Shown: positions 51,283 to 60,367 of the stretch, one piece after another
Layout of the letters: each line of letters opens with the position of its first letter
Position numbering within the stretch: position 1 is the first letter of the stretch
Assembly: GCF_026013525.1 (NCBI RefSeq)
Contig: NZ_JAPDRA010000003.1
Location: forward strand, 248,001-312,000
Direction: 5' to 3'
Length of the DNA stretch: 64,000 nt
From: Sphingomonas canadensis
GTDB lineage: Bacteria > Pseudomonadota > Alphaproteobacteria > Sphingomonadales > Sphingomonadaceae
Notes under the pieces: generated by a model
The model's database searches: none
What the model was told of the DNA's origin: nothing
The model's input: the letters and a program-made list of their open reading frames with translations, nothing else
Position numbers and translations under genes: made by a program

Positions 51283-52481
51283 GGACGCAGCTTCTCCGGG
51301 TGGGTTTCGCGCAGCGCGAGGCTGATCAGCACGCCGACGGCCATCGCCGCGATCGGGAACCATAAAATGTGATCGATGCCGAACGCCTGGGCGGTCTGCC
51401 CCGCCAGGATCGGCGCGAGCCCGCCGCCGAGCAGCTCGCCCGCTGCGATCACCATCCCGGACGCCGTGGTCATCAGCGTTACCGGCACGGTTTCGGTCGC
51501 GATCGGGCCGACGGTGAGCGTGATCAGCGCGTTGTTGCAGAAATGGATGAGGAACAGGATCGCAAAGAGCAGCCACATGTTCGGCCCCGCCGCGTTGAGC
51601 GCGATCAGCCCGGCGAGCGCGCCGATCGAGCTTAGGATCATCACCGGCTTGCGTCCGATCCGGTCCGACAGCGCGGAGAGCAGGATCGTGCCTGCCATCG
51701 CGCCGAAGCCGATCGCGGACATCACCACGCCCATGCCGAGATCATCGAGCTTCAGATGGTCGACGAAATAATTGGGCAGGAAGGCGCTGGTGGTGATTAG
51801 GCAGGTGAGCCAGCAGAACATGCCCGCCATCAGCAGCCGGATGTTGCGATGGCCGAACACGGTCTTCCAGTCCTGGAAGCTGCTGGTCTCGGCGGCGCGC
51901 TTTGGCGCGTCCGGAATAATACGCCAGGTCGCCCAGGCGATCAGCAGCCCGGGGATCGTGAAGATCAGGAAGATGTAGCGCCAGTCGACTCCCTCGCGCA
52001 GCAGAAAGCCGACGAGCAGCGGCGACAGGCCGAGCCCGAACAGCACCAGCATCGTCTGCTGCAGCCCCACATTGCGGCCATGACGCTCGGGCGGGGAGGC
52101 GTTGACGGTGGCGGCGATACTCGCAGGTGTGAAGGCGCCGTCGGCGAAGCCCATCACCACGCGCACCAGCACCAGCCCGCCCAGCCCGGCGGCCAGGCCG
52201 CTGCCGCCGATCAGCAGCGAGAAGACGATCAGCGATCCGACGAGCACCCGGCGCTGGCCGATCCGGTCCGAAAGATTGCCCATCAGCAGCGCGGCGATGC
52301 CCCAGGCGAGCGCCAGCGCACCGGTGATCGTGCCGATATCGCCATAATCGAGGTTCAGGTCGCGCGCGATCGTGGGATACATGGTGGAGATCAGGAACCT
52401 GTCGATCCCCACCAGGCCGAAGCCCAGCGAGAGGATCCCCACCGCGCGCAATTCCTTCCCCGTTACCGGATTCCTGCTCAT
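51279..52481 (-). CDS. MFS transporter, aromatic-acid-like
   Basis: A 400-residue 12-helix major facilitator. Signature loops are GNLSDRIGQRRVLVGSL (after helix 2) and LLSALSDRIGRKPVMIL (after helix 8). VRVVMGFADGAFTPASIAATVNASPPERHGRNVG is typical of acid:H+ symporters of the aromatic-acid and galactonate groups. It overlaps both neighbours by 4 nt. It probably imports the operon's substrate across the inner membrane. Confidence 0.92.
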   Translation of the reverse strand: MSRNPVTGKELRAVGILSLGFGLVGIDRFLISTMYPTIARDLNLDYGDIGTITGALALAWGIAALLMGNLSDRIGQRRVLVGSLIVFSLLIGGSGLAAGLGGLVLVRVVMGFADGAFTPASIAATVNASPPERHGRNVGLQQTMLVLFGLGLSPLLVGFLLREGVDWRYIFLIFTIPGLLIAWATWRIIPDAPKRAAETSSFQDWKTVFGHRNIRLLMAGMFCWLTCLITTSAFLPNYFVDHLKLDDLGMGVVMSAIGFGAMAGTILLSALSDRIGRKPVMILSSIGALAGLIALNAAGPNMWLLFAILFLIHFCNNALITLTVGPIATETVPVTLMTTASGMVIAAGELLGGGLAPILAGQTAQAFGIDHILWFPIAAMAVGVLISLALRETHPEKLRP

Positions 52482-53392
52482 TTGGCCGCCCTCTCCCGCT
52501 GCGCCTTGACCAGATGGGCGGCGAGATCGGCGCGTAGCTCCGCCTTTTCCGCGTCCGTCCACGGCCGGAATCCCTCGCCCGATTTGAACCCCAGCCGCCC
52601 GGCCGCGACCAGCGCGGCGAGATGGGGGTGGGGGCCAGCCGAGCGATCGAGCTCGGGGATGATCGTGCGGTGGATGTCGAGCGTCAGATCCAGCCCGACC
52701 AGGTCCGCATTCTCGAGCGGGCCGAGCACCGGAAGGCGCATGCCGAAGCTGTTCTTGACGCAATGATCCAGCGTGCGCGCATCGCAGACGCCGTCCGCGA
52801 CCATCGCGATCGCCTCGCGCCACAGCGCGTGCTGCAGCCGGTTGGCGACGAAGCCCGGCACGTCCTTTCGGACATGCGCCGGCGCCTTGCCGATACTTTC
52901 GAGCAGCGCCATCGTTATGGTCACCGTCTCGTCGGACGTGTGCGAACCCTGGATCACTTCGACCAGAGGTATCAGCGGCGCGGGGTTCCACCAATGCGTG
53001 CCGACGATGCGATCGGCGGTGTCGAGTCCCGCCGCGATACTGCCGATCGGCATCACCGAGGAATTGCTCGCCAGGATCGCGTTGCGCGGCGCGTGGGCGA
53101 TCAGGCCGGCGAAGATCGCGCGCTTGATCTCGATCCGCTCGGGCGCCGCCTCGGTGACGAAAGCGGCCGACGCGACGGCTTCGGCGATATCTGCGGTTAC
53201 CGTTACGCGCGCCGCGGCAGCGGGATCGCCGCCGGCGAGTTCCAGATCGGCGCGCAGGCGTTCCGCGACGGTGGCGCGGACCTGGTCAAAGGGTTCGTGG
53301 ACCGCGACCTCATGACCCGCGGAGGCGAAGACCTGTGCGATCCCCACGCCCATCAGTCCGCCGCCGATCACTGCGATGCGCGGTTCCGCCAT
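52478..53392 (-). CDS. 3-hydroxyacyl-CoA dehydrogenase family protein
   Basis: A 304-residue protein. IAVIGGGLMGVGIAQVFASAGHEVAVHEP is the NAD site, SNSSVMPIGSIA and THWWNPAPLIPLVEVI carry the catalytic Ser, His and Glu, and DVPGFVANRLQHALWREAI begins the C-terminal domain. A length of about 300 residues with PLVEVI suggests the hydroxy-acid branch (lambda-crystallin/carnitine dehydrogenase-like) as an option, because acyl-CoA contacts cannot be confirmed. Overlaps the MFS gene by 4 nt. Confidence 0.9.
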   Translation of the reverse strand: MAEPRIAVIGGGLMGVGIAQVFASAGHEVAVHEPFDQVRATVAERLRADLELAGGDPAAAARVTVTADIAEAVASAAFVTEAAPERIEIKRAIFAGLIAHAPRNAILASNSSVMPIGSIAAGLDTADRIVGTHWWNPAPLIPLVEVIQGSHTSDETVTITMALLESIGKAPAHVRKDVPGFVANRLQHALWREAIAMVADGVCDARTLDHCVKNSFGMRLPVLGPLENADLVGLDLTLDIHRTIIPELDRSAGPHPHLAALVAAGRLGFKSGEGFRPWTDAEKAELRADLAAHLVKAQRERAAK

Positions 53393-53397
53393 GTGCC

Positions 53398-54198
53398 TTA
53401 CCCCGCCGTATAGCCGCCATCGGCGTAGAGGATGTGCCCGGTGTGGAAATCGGACGCGCGCGAGCAGAGGAAGAGCAGCGGCCCTGCCAGATCCTCGGGC
53501 TCGCCCAGCCGGCCGACGGGCACGCGCGCCAGAAAGCCCTCGCGCACCGCCTTGGCCTTGTCGTCATCGGCGAACATCCAGGCGGTGAGCGGCGAGCGGA
53601 AGACGGTGGGAGCGATCGCGTTGACCGTGATGCCGTGCCTGCCCCATTCGCAGCCGAGCGCCCTGGTCATCCCGTCGACGGCGGACTTGGACGCGCAATA
53701 GGCGGTATAGCCCGCGGGATGCCCCAGCTTGCCGCGCGCCGACGAGGTGAACACCACCTTGCCCCCGCCGCCCTGGGCGATCATCTGCCGGCCTGCCGCG
53801 CGCGCGATCAGCCAGGCGCCATCGACATTGGCGAGCATCACCTTGCGGAAGCGATCGGGCGACATGTCGGTGATCGGCGCGACGTCGTTCATGCCGGAGG
53901 CGACGACGAGGATATCGATGCCGCCGTGCGCGGCGACCGCGGCGGCGACGATAGCCTCGCAATCCTCCTCGCTGTCGGGGCGGCGGTTGACCGGCACCGC
54001 GGCGATGCCGGCCGCCGCCAGTTCCCCGGCGAGCTCGTCCAGAGCAGCGCCGTTGCCGCCGGTGACGGTTAGCCGTGCGCCGGCCCGGCCGAGTGTGGCG
54101 CACACGAGCTTGCCGAAGGCGCCGGTCGCACCGACCACGATCGCCGACTTGCCGGCGATATCGAACATCCGCGAGGGATCGATAGCGGGCAGCGTCAT
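53398..54198 (-). CDS. Short-chain dehydrogenase/reductase
   Basis: A 266-residue classical SDR. AIVVGATGAFGKLVCATLGRAG binds the cofactor, VVASGMNDV takes the place of NNAG, FTSSARGKLGHPAGYTAYCASK gives the Ser-Tyr-Lys catalytic set, and NAIAPTVFRSPLT is the usual PG-type loop. The first glycine motif is GATGAFG, a slight change from TGxxxGxG. It starts at ATG 54198, overlapping the cupin gene, and is 5 nt from the dehydrogenase gene. An NAD(H) or NADP(H)-linked alcohol/ketone step is likely. Confidence 0.92.
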   Translation of the reverse strand: MTLPAIDPSRMFDIAGKSAIVVGATGAFGKLVCATLGRAGARLTVTGGNGAALDELAGELAAAGIAAVPVNRRPDSEEDCEAIVAAAVAAHGGIDILVVASGMNDVAPITDMSPDRFRKVMLANVDGAWLIARAAGRQMIAQGGGGKVVFTSSARGKLGHPAGYTAYCASKSAVDGMTRALGCEWGRHGITVNAIAPTVFRSPLTAWMFADDDKAKAVREGFLARVPVGRLGEPEDLAGPLLFLCSRASDFHTGHILYADGGYTAG

Positions 54199-54545
54199 GT
54201 CCGGGCCTCCGGGTAGGGCATCACCACCAGCATCGACGCGACGGCGTTGCCTTCGTTGCGGATCGCACGCGCTTCGCCGGCGCCGATGAAGCAACTGTCG
54301 AACGGCCGCAGTATATGGCAGGTGCCGTCGCCCAGCTCGATCGTCACCGCGCCTTCGATGACGACATAGATTTTCTCCAGCGGGCTCGCATCCATCTCGG
54401 CGCCCCCGCCGGGAAGGAAGTGCGACAGGCCCGTCCAGGCGAAGCCGGCGGTGCTGGCGTCGAAGCCCTGAAGTCGCAGCCCGCGCATGTCGTAATGCCC
54501 GGGCGCGTCATAGCGCCTCGCATCGTTGAAACGCATGATTTCCAT
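54195..54545 (-). CDS. Small cupin-domain protein
   Basis: A 116-residue single cupin. FAWTGLSHFLPGGGAEMDASPLEKIYVVIEG is cupin motif 1 with a weak metal set (one His), and LRPFDSCFIGAGEARAIRNEGN is motif 2. Loss of the usual two His of motif 1 suggests a binding or structural role over metal catalysis. It lies 24 nt after the cyclase-family gene. Confidence 0.85.
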   Translation of the reverse strand: MEIMRFNDARRYDAPGHYDMRGLRLQGFDASTAGFAWTGLSHFLPGGGAEMDASPLEKIYVVIEGAVTIELGDGTCHILRPFDSCFIGAGEARAIRNEGNAVASMLVVMPYPEART

Positions 54546-54569
54546 GGAACCACTCCTGGCGGGAAGCCG

Positions 54570-55439
54570 CTATTCGGACCGGCCCGTTTCGATGCGGAAG
54601 CTTCCGCTGGGGTCGACGATCGCGACGAGGCGGACGATGCAGCCATCGCCCTTCTTCCAGCGCCAGGGGAAGGCGGCGAAGGTGACGCGCTTTCCGGTCA
54701 CCTTGTCGATGTCGCCGCCGACATTCTCAAACCCGCAGATGCCGGCGGAAAGGATCGCCTTGTGGCAGGGCTCCCATTCGGGGAAGTCCTCGATCACCTT
54801 GCGGCCGGTGAGCTGGCGATATTCCTCGTTGATGTGCGGGATCAGGCCGTTGGGCGCGCCCGGACCATGCGGACCGATCGCCGTGCCAAGCGGATGGTCG
54901 AGCGCCTGGGTATCGGAGCCGCACATCTTGACCTTGCGCTTTACGAACCATTCGCCGGCGTCCTTGTAGAAGCCCGGCGAGTATCCGTAATAATGCATGT
55001 TATCGCCGTAATATTTATGCCAGCCGGTGTTGACGATAACGATGTCGCCTTCGCGGATTTGCGGGCGGGCGTTTTCCAGATCATCGGCGGTGATCACCTC
55101 CCACTTCTTCTTGGGGATCGAAACCACGACGCCGGTGCCGAAGAAATAGGGCAGGGGCACTTCGTCCATGAAGGGCGTTCCTTCGACGACGTGCGCGGGC
55201 GCATCGATATGCGTGCCCGAATGCATCACCGTGGTGATGCGCTGCGTGAGCACGCCCGATTTGGACATGCCGTGCAGCCGCTCGATCTTGACATCCTCGA
55301 AATAGGGCCAGCAGGGCTGTCCGAGCCCCCATGGGTGACTGAGGTCATAGAATTCCAGCCCCATCGCGTTGCTGAGGTTCGACTGCGTGAACTGGCTCAG
55401 CGAATCGTCGCGCCAATCCCCTTCCTCCCATCCCGGCAT
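54570..55439 (-). CDS. Cyclase-family metal hydrolase (KynB-like superfamily)
   Basis: A 289-residue PF04199-type protein. The zinc motif MHSGTHIDAPAHVVEG is intact, preceded by FYDLSHPWGLGQPCWP. It is longer than KynB and more like the cyclase-family proteins in catabolic operons that act as lactone or amide hydrolases. First gene of the ubiD operon, 134 nt upstream of and divergent from the IclR regulator. The substrate cannot be named. Confidence 0.9.
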   Translation of the reverse strand: MPGWEEGDWRDDSLSQFTQSNLSNAMGLEFYDLSHPWGLGQPCWPYFEDVKIERLHGMSKSGVLTQRITTVMHSGTHIDAPAHVVEGTPFMDEVPLPYFFGTGVVVSIPKKKWEVITADDLENARPQIREGDIVIVNTGWHKYYGDNMHYYGYSPGFYKDAGEWFVKRKVKMCGSDTQALDHPLGTAIGPHGPGAPNGLIPHINEEYRQLTGRKVIEDFPEWEPCHKAILSAGICGFENVGGDIDKVTGKRVTFAAFPWRWKKGDGCIVRLVAIVDPSGSFRIETGRSE

Positions 55440-55454
55440 TCCACTCTCCTTTGT

Positions 55455-55467
55455 ACTGCATTGCAGT
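55455..55467. promoter_or_regulatory. Perfect palindrome in the cyclase/iclR promoter region, candidate operator
   Basis: ACTGCA-T-TGCAGT is a perfect 6-bp palindrome around one base. It lies 15 bp upstream of the cyclase start. A second, degenerate copy (ACCGCATAGTGG, 55476-55487) follows 8 bp on. IclR regulators often bind paired dyads between divergent genes, so this is the best operator guess here. Confidence 0.5.
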
Positions 55468-55573
55468 CTTTATGTACCGCATAGTGGATTTAAGTCTGAG
55501 ATTCTGTCAAGGTTTTTTTGGCAAGGGCGCCAAATCGCGATAGGGTTGCGCCGAACAAAGGGGGTTTGAGCGG

Positions 55574-56362
55574 GTGGCACGAGGCAAGGGGGGCGAGGGC
55601 GACGCCGCCGATCGCAACGGGATTCAGGTGATCGCGCGCGCCGCGAATATCCTGCGCGAACTGAATACGGCGCGCGACGGACTCAGCCTGGCCGAACTCG
55701 CCGCGCGGCTGGGGCTGGCGCGCTCGACGGTGCAGCGCATCGTAAAGGCGCTATCCGACGAGCAACTGCTGACGCCGACTTCGCGGCACGCGCGCGTGCG
55801 GCTGGGGCCGCTCCTCGTTCTTCTCGGCGCCAATGCGAAGCTGGATGTGATCGAGCTGGTGCGGCCCATCATGCAGAAGCTCTCCGCGAAGCTGGGAGAG
55901 ACGGTCGACCTGTCTGTGCTGCAGGGCGCGTCGGCGCTATTCGTGGATCAAGTGACTGGAAGTCAAAGGCTTTCTGCGGTTTCGAAGCCCGGCCAGATGT
56001 TTCCGCTGCATAGCACCGCCAACGGCAAGGCGTTGCTCGCCAGCGTGGAGGGCGGCCAGTGGCGCGCGCTGCTGCCGGGCCGCCTGCCCGCCGATACGGA
56101 GAATACGATCACCTCGATCGACGCGCTGGAGCGCGAGATCGAGGGGATTCGCGACCGCCGGCTCGCCTTCGACCTGGAAGAGCACACACTGGGGGTGTGC
56201 GCGATCGGCACATGGTTCTCGGATCCGGCCGGGCGATCCTACGCCATATCGGTGCCGATTCCGTCGGTGCGATTCGCCGATACACTGGATCTGCGCAACG
56301 GCGTTCTCGCCGCGCGGCGAGAGATCGTCGCGGCGATGCGCAGCACCGATCCCGCTCCCTGA
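55574..56362 (+). CDS. IclR-family transcriptional regulator
   Basis: A 262-residue protein starting at GTG 55574. Residues 17-75 are the winged helix (LNTARDGLSLAELAARLGLARSTVQRIVKALSDEQLL), and residues 90-255 the effector domain (GQMFPLHSTANGKALLAS, RRLAFDLEEHTLGVCAIGTWFSD). The layout is standard. It is divergent from the ubiD operon and upstream of the second TonB receptor and probably controls one or both. Confidence 0.93.
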   Translation: MARGKGGEGDAADRNGIQVIARAANILRELNTARDGLSLAELAARLGLARSTVQRIVKALSDEQLLTPTSRHARVRLGPLLVLLGANAKLDVIELVRPIMQKLSAKLGETVDLSVLQGASALFVDQVTGSQRLSAVSKPGQMFPLHSTANGKALLASVEGGQWRALLPGRLPADTENTITSIDALEREIEGIRDRRLAFDLEEHTLGVCAIGTWFSDPAGRSYAISVPIPSVRFADTLDLRNGVLAARREIVAAMRSTDPAP

Positions 56363-56508
56363 CAGTAGCTGGCTGCAATCCGTCAGCCATACCACGATGC
56401 GATACAATCGCGCGCGATAGCGGTTCCGGGAGCGGAATCGGCCGCCTTTTGCGCGCGTCCGGGGTGGGTGTCCCGTTTTAAATGCAGATTTGAAGCTTGA
56501 CGAAGTAC

Positions 56509-56536
56509 TATTATGCGATACACATAACCCATAATA
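56509..56536. promoter_or_regulatory. Inverted repeat upstream of second TonB receptor
   Basis: TATTATG (56509-56515) and CATAATA (56530-56536) are perfect 7-bp inverted arms with a 14-bp spacer, 37-64 bp upstream of the receptor start. AT-richness also fits a promoter. Either an operator or a chance feature of the -35/-10 zone. Confidence 0.35.
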
Positions 56537-56572
56537 CGGTCGAAAAGACCATGTCAGGGGAGGAAATCGCAT

Positions 56573-58915
56573 ATGCGTGTGGGTCGTTCACGTGCGGCGT
56601 GCTTGATCGGTATCTGCGCTTCGGCGCTGATGGTTTCTCCGGCGATGGCGCAGGATAGTGCGCCGCCGCAGCAGCAGGACGAAGAGGGCTATGGTTCCGA
56701 CGACATCGTCGTCACCGCCACCAAGCGCTCCGAAAGCCTTCAGAAAGTTCCGCTCTCGATCACCGCCTTCTCGTCGGAGGAGATGGAGCGAAAGGGCTAT
56801 ACAAACCTGGCCGGCGTGCAGGAGTCGACGCCCAACCTGAATTTCTCCGTTCAGTCGGCCGGGCAGAATGTAGTGCGCGTCACGCTGCGCGGCGTGGGTA
56901 CGGAGACGCTGGTCGGCGGCGGCGACCCGGGCGTCGCGCTGCACATCGACGGCGTCTATGTGGGCCGCAATTCGGCGGCCGCCACCGATATCTTCGACAT
57001 CGAGCGGGTCGAGGTGCTGCGCGGTCCGCAGGGCACCCTTTACGGCCGCAACGCCACCGGCGGTTCGATCAACATCATCACCAAGAAGCCTACGGCCGAT
57101 CGCGTCGAAGGATCGGCCGACTTCACCTATGGCAACTATAACGAGCTGCGCGTGCGCGGCGTGGTCAATGTGCCGCTGAGTGACACACTGTCGTCCCGCA
57201 TCGCGGTGTTCGGGGAGGCTCATGACGGCTATCTGAAGAATCTCTACCCCTCGGGTCGCGACAACAACGACAAGGAAACCTTTGGGGGGCGGTTCCAGCT
57301 CCGGTGGCAACCTTCGGCGGGGGCGGACATCCTGCTGCGCGGCTATTTCCAGAAATTTGGCGGCGCCGGTCCCGGCTCCCGCTATCTGGGCACCGATATC
57401 GTCTCGGCGAACGGTTATCCTACCCAGGGCAACGTCGGTATCGGCACGGGTGGCCAGCGGGTGGGGGCGGACGTTTTCAACCTCGCCCGGACGCGGACCG
57501 GAGCGGCGGTGCTGCCGCGCCCCACGGGCTTCTACGAAGTACGCAAGGACGCGCCTGAATTCGTCGACCTGTTGATCAAGGGCGCGGATCTGGAAGCCGA
57601 TATCGACCTGTCCGATACGATCCTGCTCCGTTCGACCAGTTCCTATCAGACCAACACCAACGAGATCCTGGTCGATTCGGACAATTCGGAGCTGCCGATC
57701 GAGACGCGCTACCGCAAAAACGATGCGTCGCAGTTCAGCCAGGAATTCAACCTGCTGTCGCAGACCCAATCGCCCTTCCAGTGGCTGTTCGGCGCCTATT
57801 TCTATCGTGAGGAACTTACCGAGCGCTTCCAGACGATCGTTCCGGCGGGGCTGATCCCCACGACGATCGTGTTGCCGGCGGGCGCGGTGCGGGGCGGCGG
57901 CGGCGTCCAGCAGGATCGCGTCGTCAATCACAAGACCGAAAGCTATGCGCTGTTCGGCCAGCTTTCCTACGAACTCACTCCCGGCCTGGTCGCTACCGCG
58001 GGCCTGCGCCACACCTGGGACAACAAGGTCCAGGACCGCACCGGCGGCGGCCAGATCGATATTACCACCGGCATCCGCGCGACGACGCCAGGCCTGATCG
58101 GCTATGAGCCGCCGTCGCATGGCGAGGCGTCCTTCGCCGAGTTCACCTATCGCTTCAGCCTGGCCTATGAGTTCGCGCGCGACCACAATCTCTTCGCGAG
58201 CTATTCGCGCGGCTACAAGAGCGGCGGCTTCGATTTCAACGGCGGCGTCGTGGACCCAGTGGTGGGCCAGGTGCCGTACAAGCCCGAGTTCGTCGATGCG
58301 ATCGAGGTGGGATCGAAGAACCGTTTCCTTGACCGCCGCGTGACGCTGAACCTCACGGGATTCCACTATAAGTACAAAGATCTGCAGGTGTTCCGCCTTA
58401 CCGGGGACGGCCCGCTGACGGACAATGCGGCGCAATCGACGATCTGGGGAATCGAAGGAGAGCTGAAACTGCAGCCCACCGACGATTTCGCGATCGACGG
58501 GTCGGTCGGCTATCTCAACGCGACCTACGATTCCTATTCGATCCCGACGCCGCCCACCGACTTTTCGGGCAACCGGCTGAACTATGCGCCCAAATGGACC
58601 GCCGCCGCGGGCGCGGAATATACCATGCATTTCGGGGAGGACGCGCTCATCGCGCGCATCGACTGGTCTTATCGTTCGGCGACCTATTTCGATCGCGCGA
58701 ACCTGCCGCTCGACCGGCAGGACGCATACAGCCTGTTCAACGGGCGGCTGCGCTACAATCTAGATGCCTGGTATATCGATCTGTGGGGCAGGAACCTGAC
58801 CAAGACCGAATATCTGACCGGCCAACTCATCAACCCGCCCTTCAACTGCAATTGCCGGACGGTGAATCTGGGTGCGCCGCGCACCTATGGCGTCACCGTC
58901 GGTACGCGGTTCTGA
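56573..58915 (+). CDS. TonB-dependent outer-membrane receptor (second copy)
   Basis: A 780-residue receptor. Signal peptide ends PAMAQ (residue 27); TonB box DIVVTATKR; plug motif VEVLRGPQGTLYGRNATGGSINIITKKP; barrel segments up to PRTYGVTVGTRF with terminal Phe. The ribosome site GGGGAGGAAA is strong. It resembles receptors used by sphingomonads for plant or aromatic compounds. A membrane oxidoreductase gene follows after 21 nt. Confidence 0.94.
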   Translation: MRVGRSRAACLIGICASALMVSPAMAQDSAPPQQQDEEGYGSDDIVVTATKRSESLQKVPLSITAFSSEEMERKGYTNLAGVQESTPNLNFSVQSAGQNVVRVTLRGVGTETLVGGGDPGVALHIDGVYVGRNSAAATDIFDIERVEVLRGPQGTLYGRNATGGSINIITKKPTADRVEGSADFTYGNYNELRVRGVVNVPLSDTLSSRIAVFGEAHDGYLKNLYPSGRDNNDKETFGGRFQLRWQPSAGADILLRGYFQKFGGAGPGSRYLGTDIVSANGYPTQGNVGIGTGGQRVGADVFNLARTRTGAAVLPRPTGFYEVRKDAPEFVDLLIKGADLEADIDLSDTILLRSTSSYQTNTNEILVDSDNSELPIETRYRKNDASQFSQEFNLLSQTQSPFQWLFGAYFYREELTERFQTIVPAGLIPTTIVLPAGAVRGGGGVQQDRVVNHKTESYALFGQLSYELTPGLVATAGLRHTWDNKVQDRTGGGQIDITTGIRATTPGLIGYEPPSHGEASFAEFTYRFSLAYEFARDHNLFASYSRGYKSGGFDFNGGVVDPVVGQVPYKPEFVDAIEVGSKNRFLDRRVTLNLTGFHYKYKDLQVFRLTGDGPLTDNAAQSTIWGIEGELKLQPTDDFAIDGSVGYLNATYDSYSIPTPPTDFSGNRLNYAPKWTAAAGAEYTMHFGEDALIARIDWSYRSATYFDRANLPLDRQDAYSLFNGRLRYNLDAWYIDLWGRNLTKTEYLTGQLINPPFNCNCRTVNLGAPRTYGVTVGTRF

Positions 58916-58936
58916 CGGAGGGGCCGCCGGGGAGCG

Positions 58937-60367
58937 ATGTTCTCCGGCGGCCGCCGCCGCGCGAAACGGGATTGGATGGCGATGGGCAGCAGCGAGCGTG
59001 AACTTCCGGCACAAGCCTGGCCAAGCCGCCGCGGCAGGATCGGCGCGCGCACCTCGCTGATCCTCTATTGCGTGGCGATTCTGATTCCAGCGATCCTATC
59101 GCTGTCGATCGCCTATCAGTGGAATCACGTCTTCGCGTCGATCGTCAGTGTGCTCAACATCGTCTTCATGGCGATGATGCTGTCGCAGTTCGCGCTCTCG
59201 TCGCGCGGGCGCTGGCTCTACCGGCTGATGGGGATCGATCACGCGATGTCGCTCCACCGCCGCATAGGCGAATGGATCGCGATCTTCTTCTTCCTCCACC
59301 CGTTCCTGATCGTGCTGCCGCGGCTGTGGTTTGCGCCGGAGCTGGTCTGGTCCGACCTGTGGCTCAGCTTCACCCAGACCAGCGTCGCCACCGGCGTCTA
59401 TGCCTGGATGATCCTGATCGTCTGGACGCTGGTTTCGATCGCGAAGGCCAAGGCGGGGCTGTCGTTCGAGGCGTGGCGCTACAGCCACACGATCGGTTTC
59501 GGCGTGGTCGCGGTGCTGGGCGTGCTCCATGCGATCGACGTGGGGCGGCACGGCCAGCTCCAGCCGCTGTTCAACTGGATCTGGATCGCGGGCGGCACCG
59601 CCGCGGTGCTCGCCGCGCTCTGGGGGCTCACCGGCCGCGCGCGCGCGATGGACGCCCGGACCTTCCGGCTGGTGGAGGTGCGCAAGGCGAGCGCGAGCGA
59701 CTGGGAGCTGGTGCTGGAAAACGACCTCAGGCTGCCCTTCGCATTCGAGGCGGGGCAGTTCGCCTGGATCGGCGCAACGCGAAGCGCGCTGTTGCGCGAC
59801 GAACATCCCTTCTCGATCGCGTCGGCTCCATCGGAGCTGCCGGTGCTGCGCTTCGTGATCCGCGAGCTCGGCGATTTCACGCGCCAGCTTTCACGGCTGA
59901 AGCCGGGCAGCCGGATCCGCGTCGACGGACCCTATGGCGATTTCTCGCTGGCCGGGCGGTCGGCGCGGGGCGTGCTGCTGATCGCGGGCGGCGCAGGGAT
60001 CGCGCCGATGCTGGGCCTGTTGCGCGATCTTGCGCCCGATCAGGCGCGCCTGCCGATCCGGCTGCTCTATGGCAACCGCACCGCGTCGCAGCTTGTGGCG
60101 CAGGATGAACTGCGCGCGCTGGAGGCGCGGCTGCCCGATTTCCGGCAGGTGATTGCGCTCGAACAGACGGATGCCGCCGTCGGCGCGCACCACCATGGGC
60201 GGATGGACCCCGATTTCCTGAAGGCGCATCTGCCGCCGCATGAGGAGATTGCCGGCTGCCTGATCTTCGTCTGCGGCCCGCCGGTGATGGTCGAGCATGT
60301 CGTGGCGCACCTGATCCGGCTGGGCGTGCCGAAGCGGGTGATCGTGTACGAGGAATTCGGTTTCTAG
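58937..60367 (+). CDS. Ferric-reductase-like transmembrane NAD(P)H oxidoreductase
   Basis: Up to 476 residues. The N-terminal 235 form about six membrane helices with two H-x13-H pairs, His107/His121 (LHRRIGEWIAIFFFLHPFL) and His184/His198, the bis-haem pattern of the ferric reductase/NADPH oxidase family. Residues 240-330 are an FAD-binding domain (AGQFAWIG, HPFSIAS), 340-476 an NAD domain (GVLLIAGGAGIAPMLGLLRDL, CLIFVCGPPVMVE). It can move electrons from cytoplasmic NAD(P)H across the membrane. ATGs at 58976 and 58982 are alternative starts. It lies between a TonB receptor and the convergent tetR-type gene; stop codons overlap in CTAG. Confidence 0.9.
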   Translation: MFSGGRRRAKRDWMAMGSSERELPAQAWPSRRGRIGARTSLILYCVAILIPAILSLSIAYQWNHVFASIVSVLNIVFMAMMLSQFALSSRGRWLYRLMGIDHAMSLHRRIGEWIAIFFFLHPFLIVLPRLWFAPELVWSDLWLSFTQTSVATGVYAWMILIVWTLVSIAKAKAGLSFEAWRYSHTIGFGVVAVLGVLHAIDVGRHGQLQPLFNWIWIAGGTAAVLAALWGLTGRARAMDARTFRLVEVRKASASDWELVLENDLRLPFAFEAGQFAWIGATRSALLRDEHPFSIASAPSELPVLRFVIRELGDFTRQLSRLKPGSRIRVDGPYGDFSLAGRSARGVLLIAGGAGIAPMLGLLRDLAPDQARLPIRLLYGNRTASQLVAQDELRALEARLPDFRQVIALEQTDAAVGAHHHGRMDPDFLKAHLPPHEEIAGCLIFVCGPPVMVEHVVAHLIRLGVPKRVIVYEEFGF

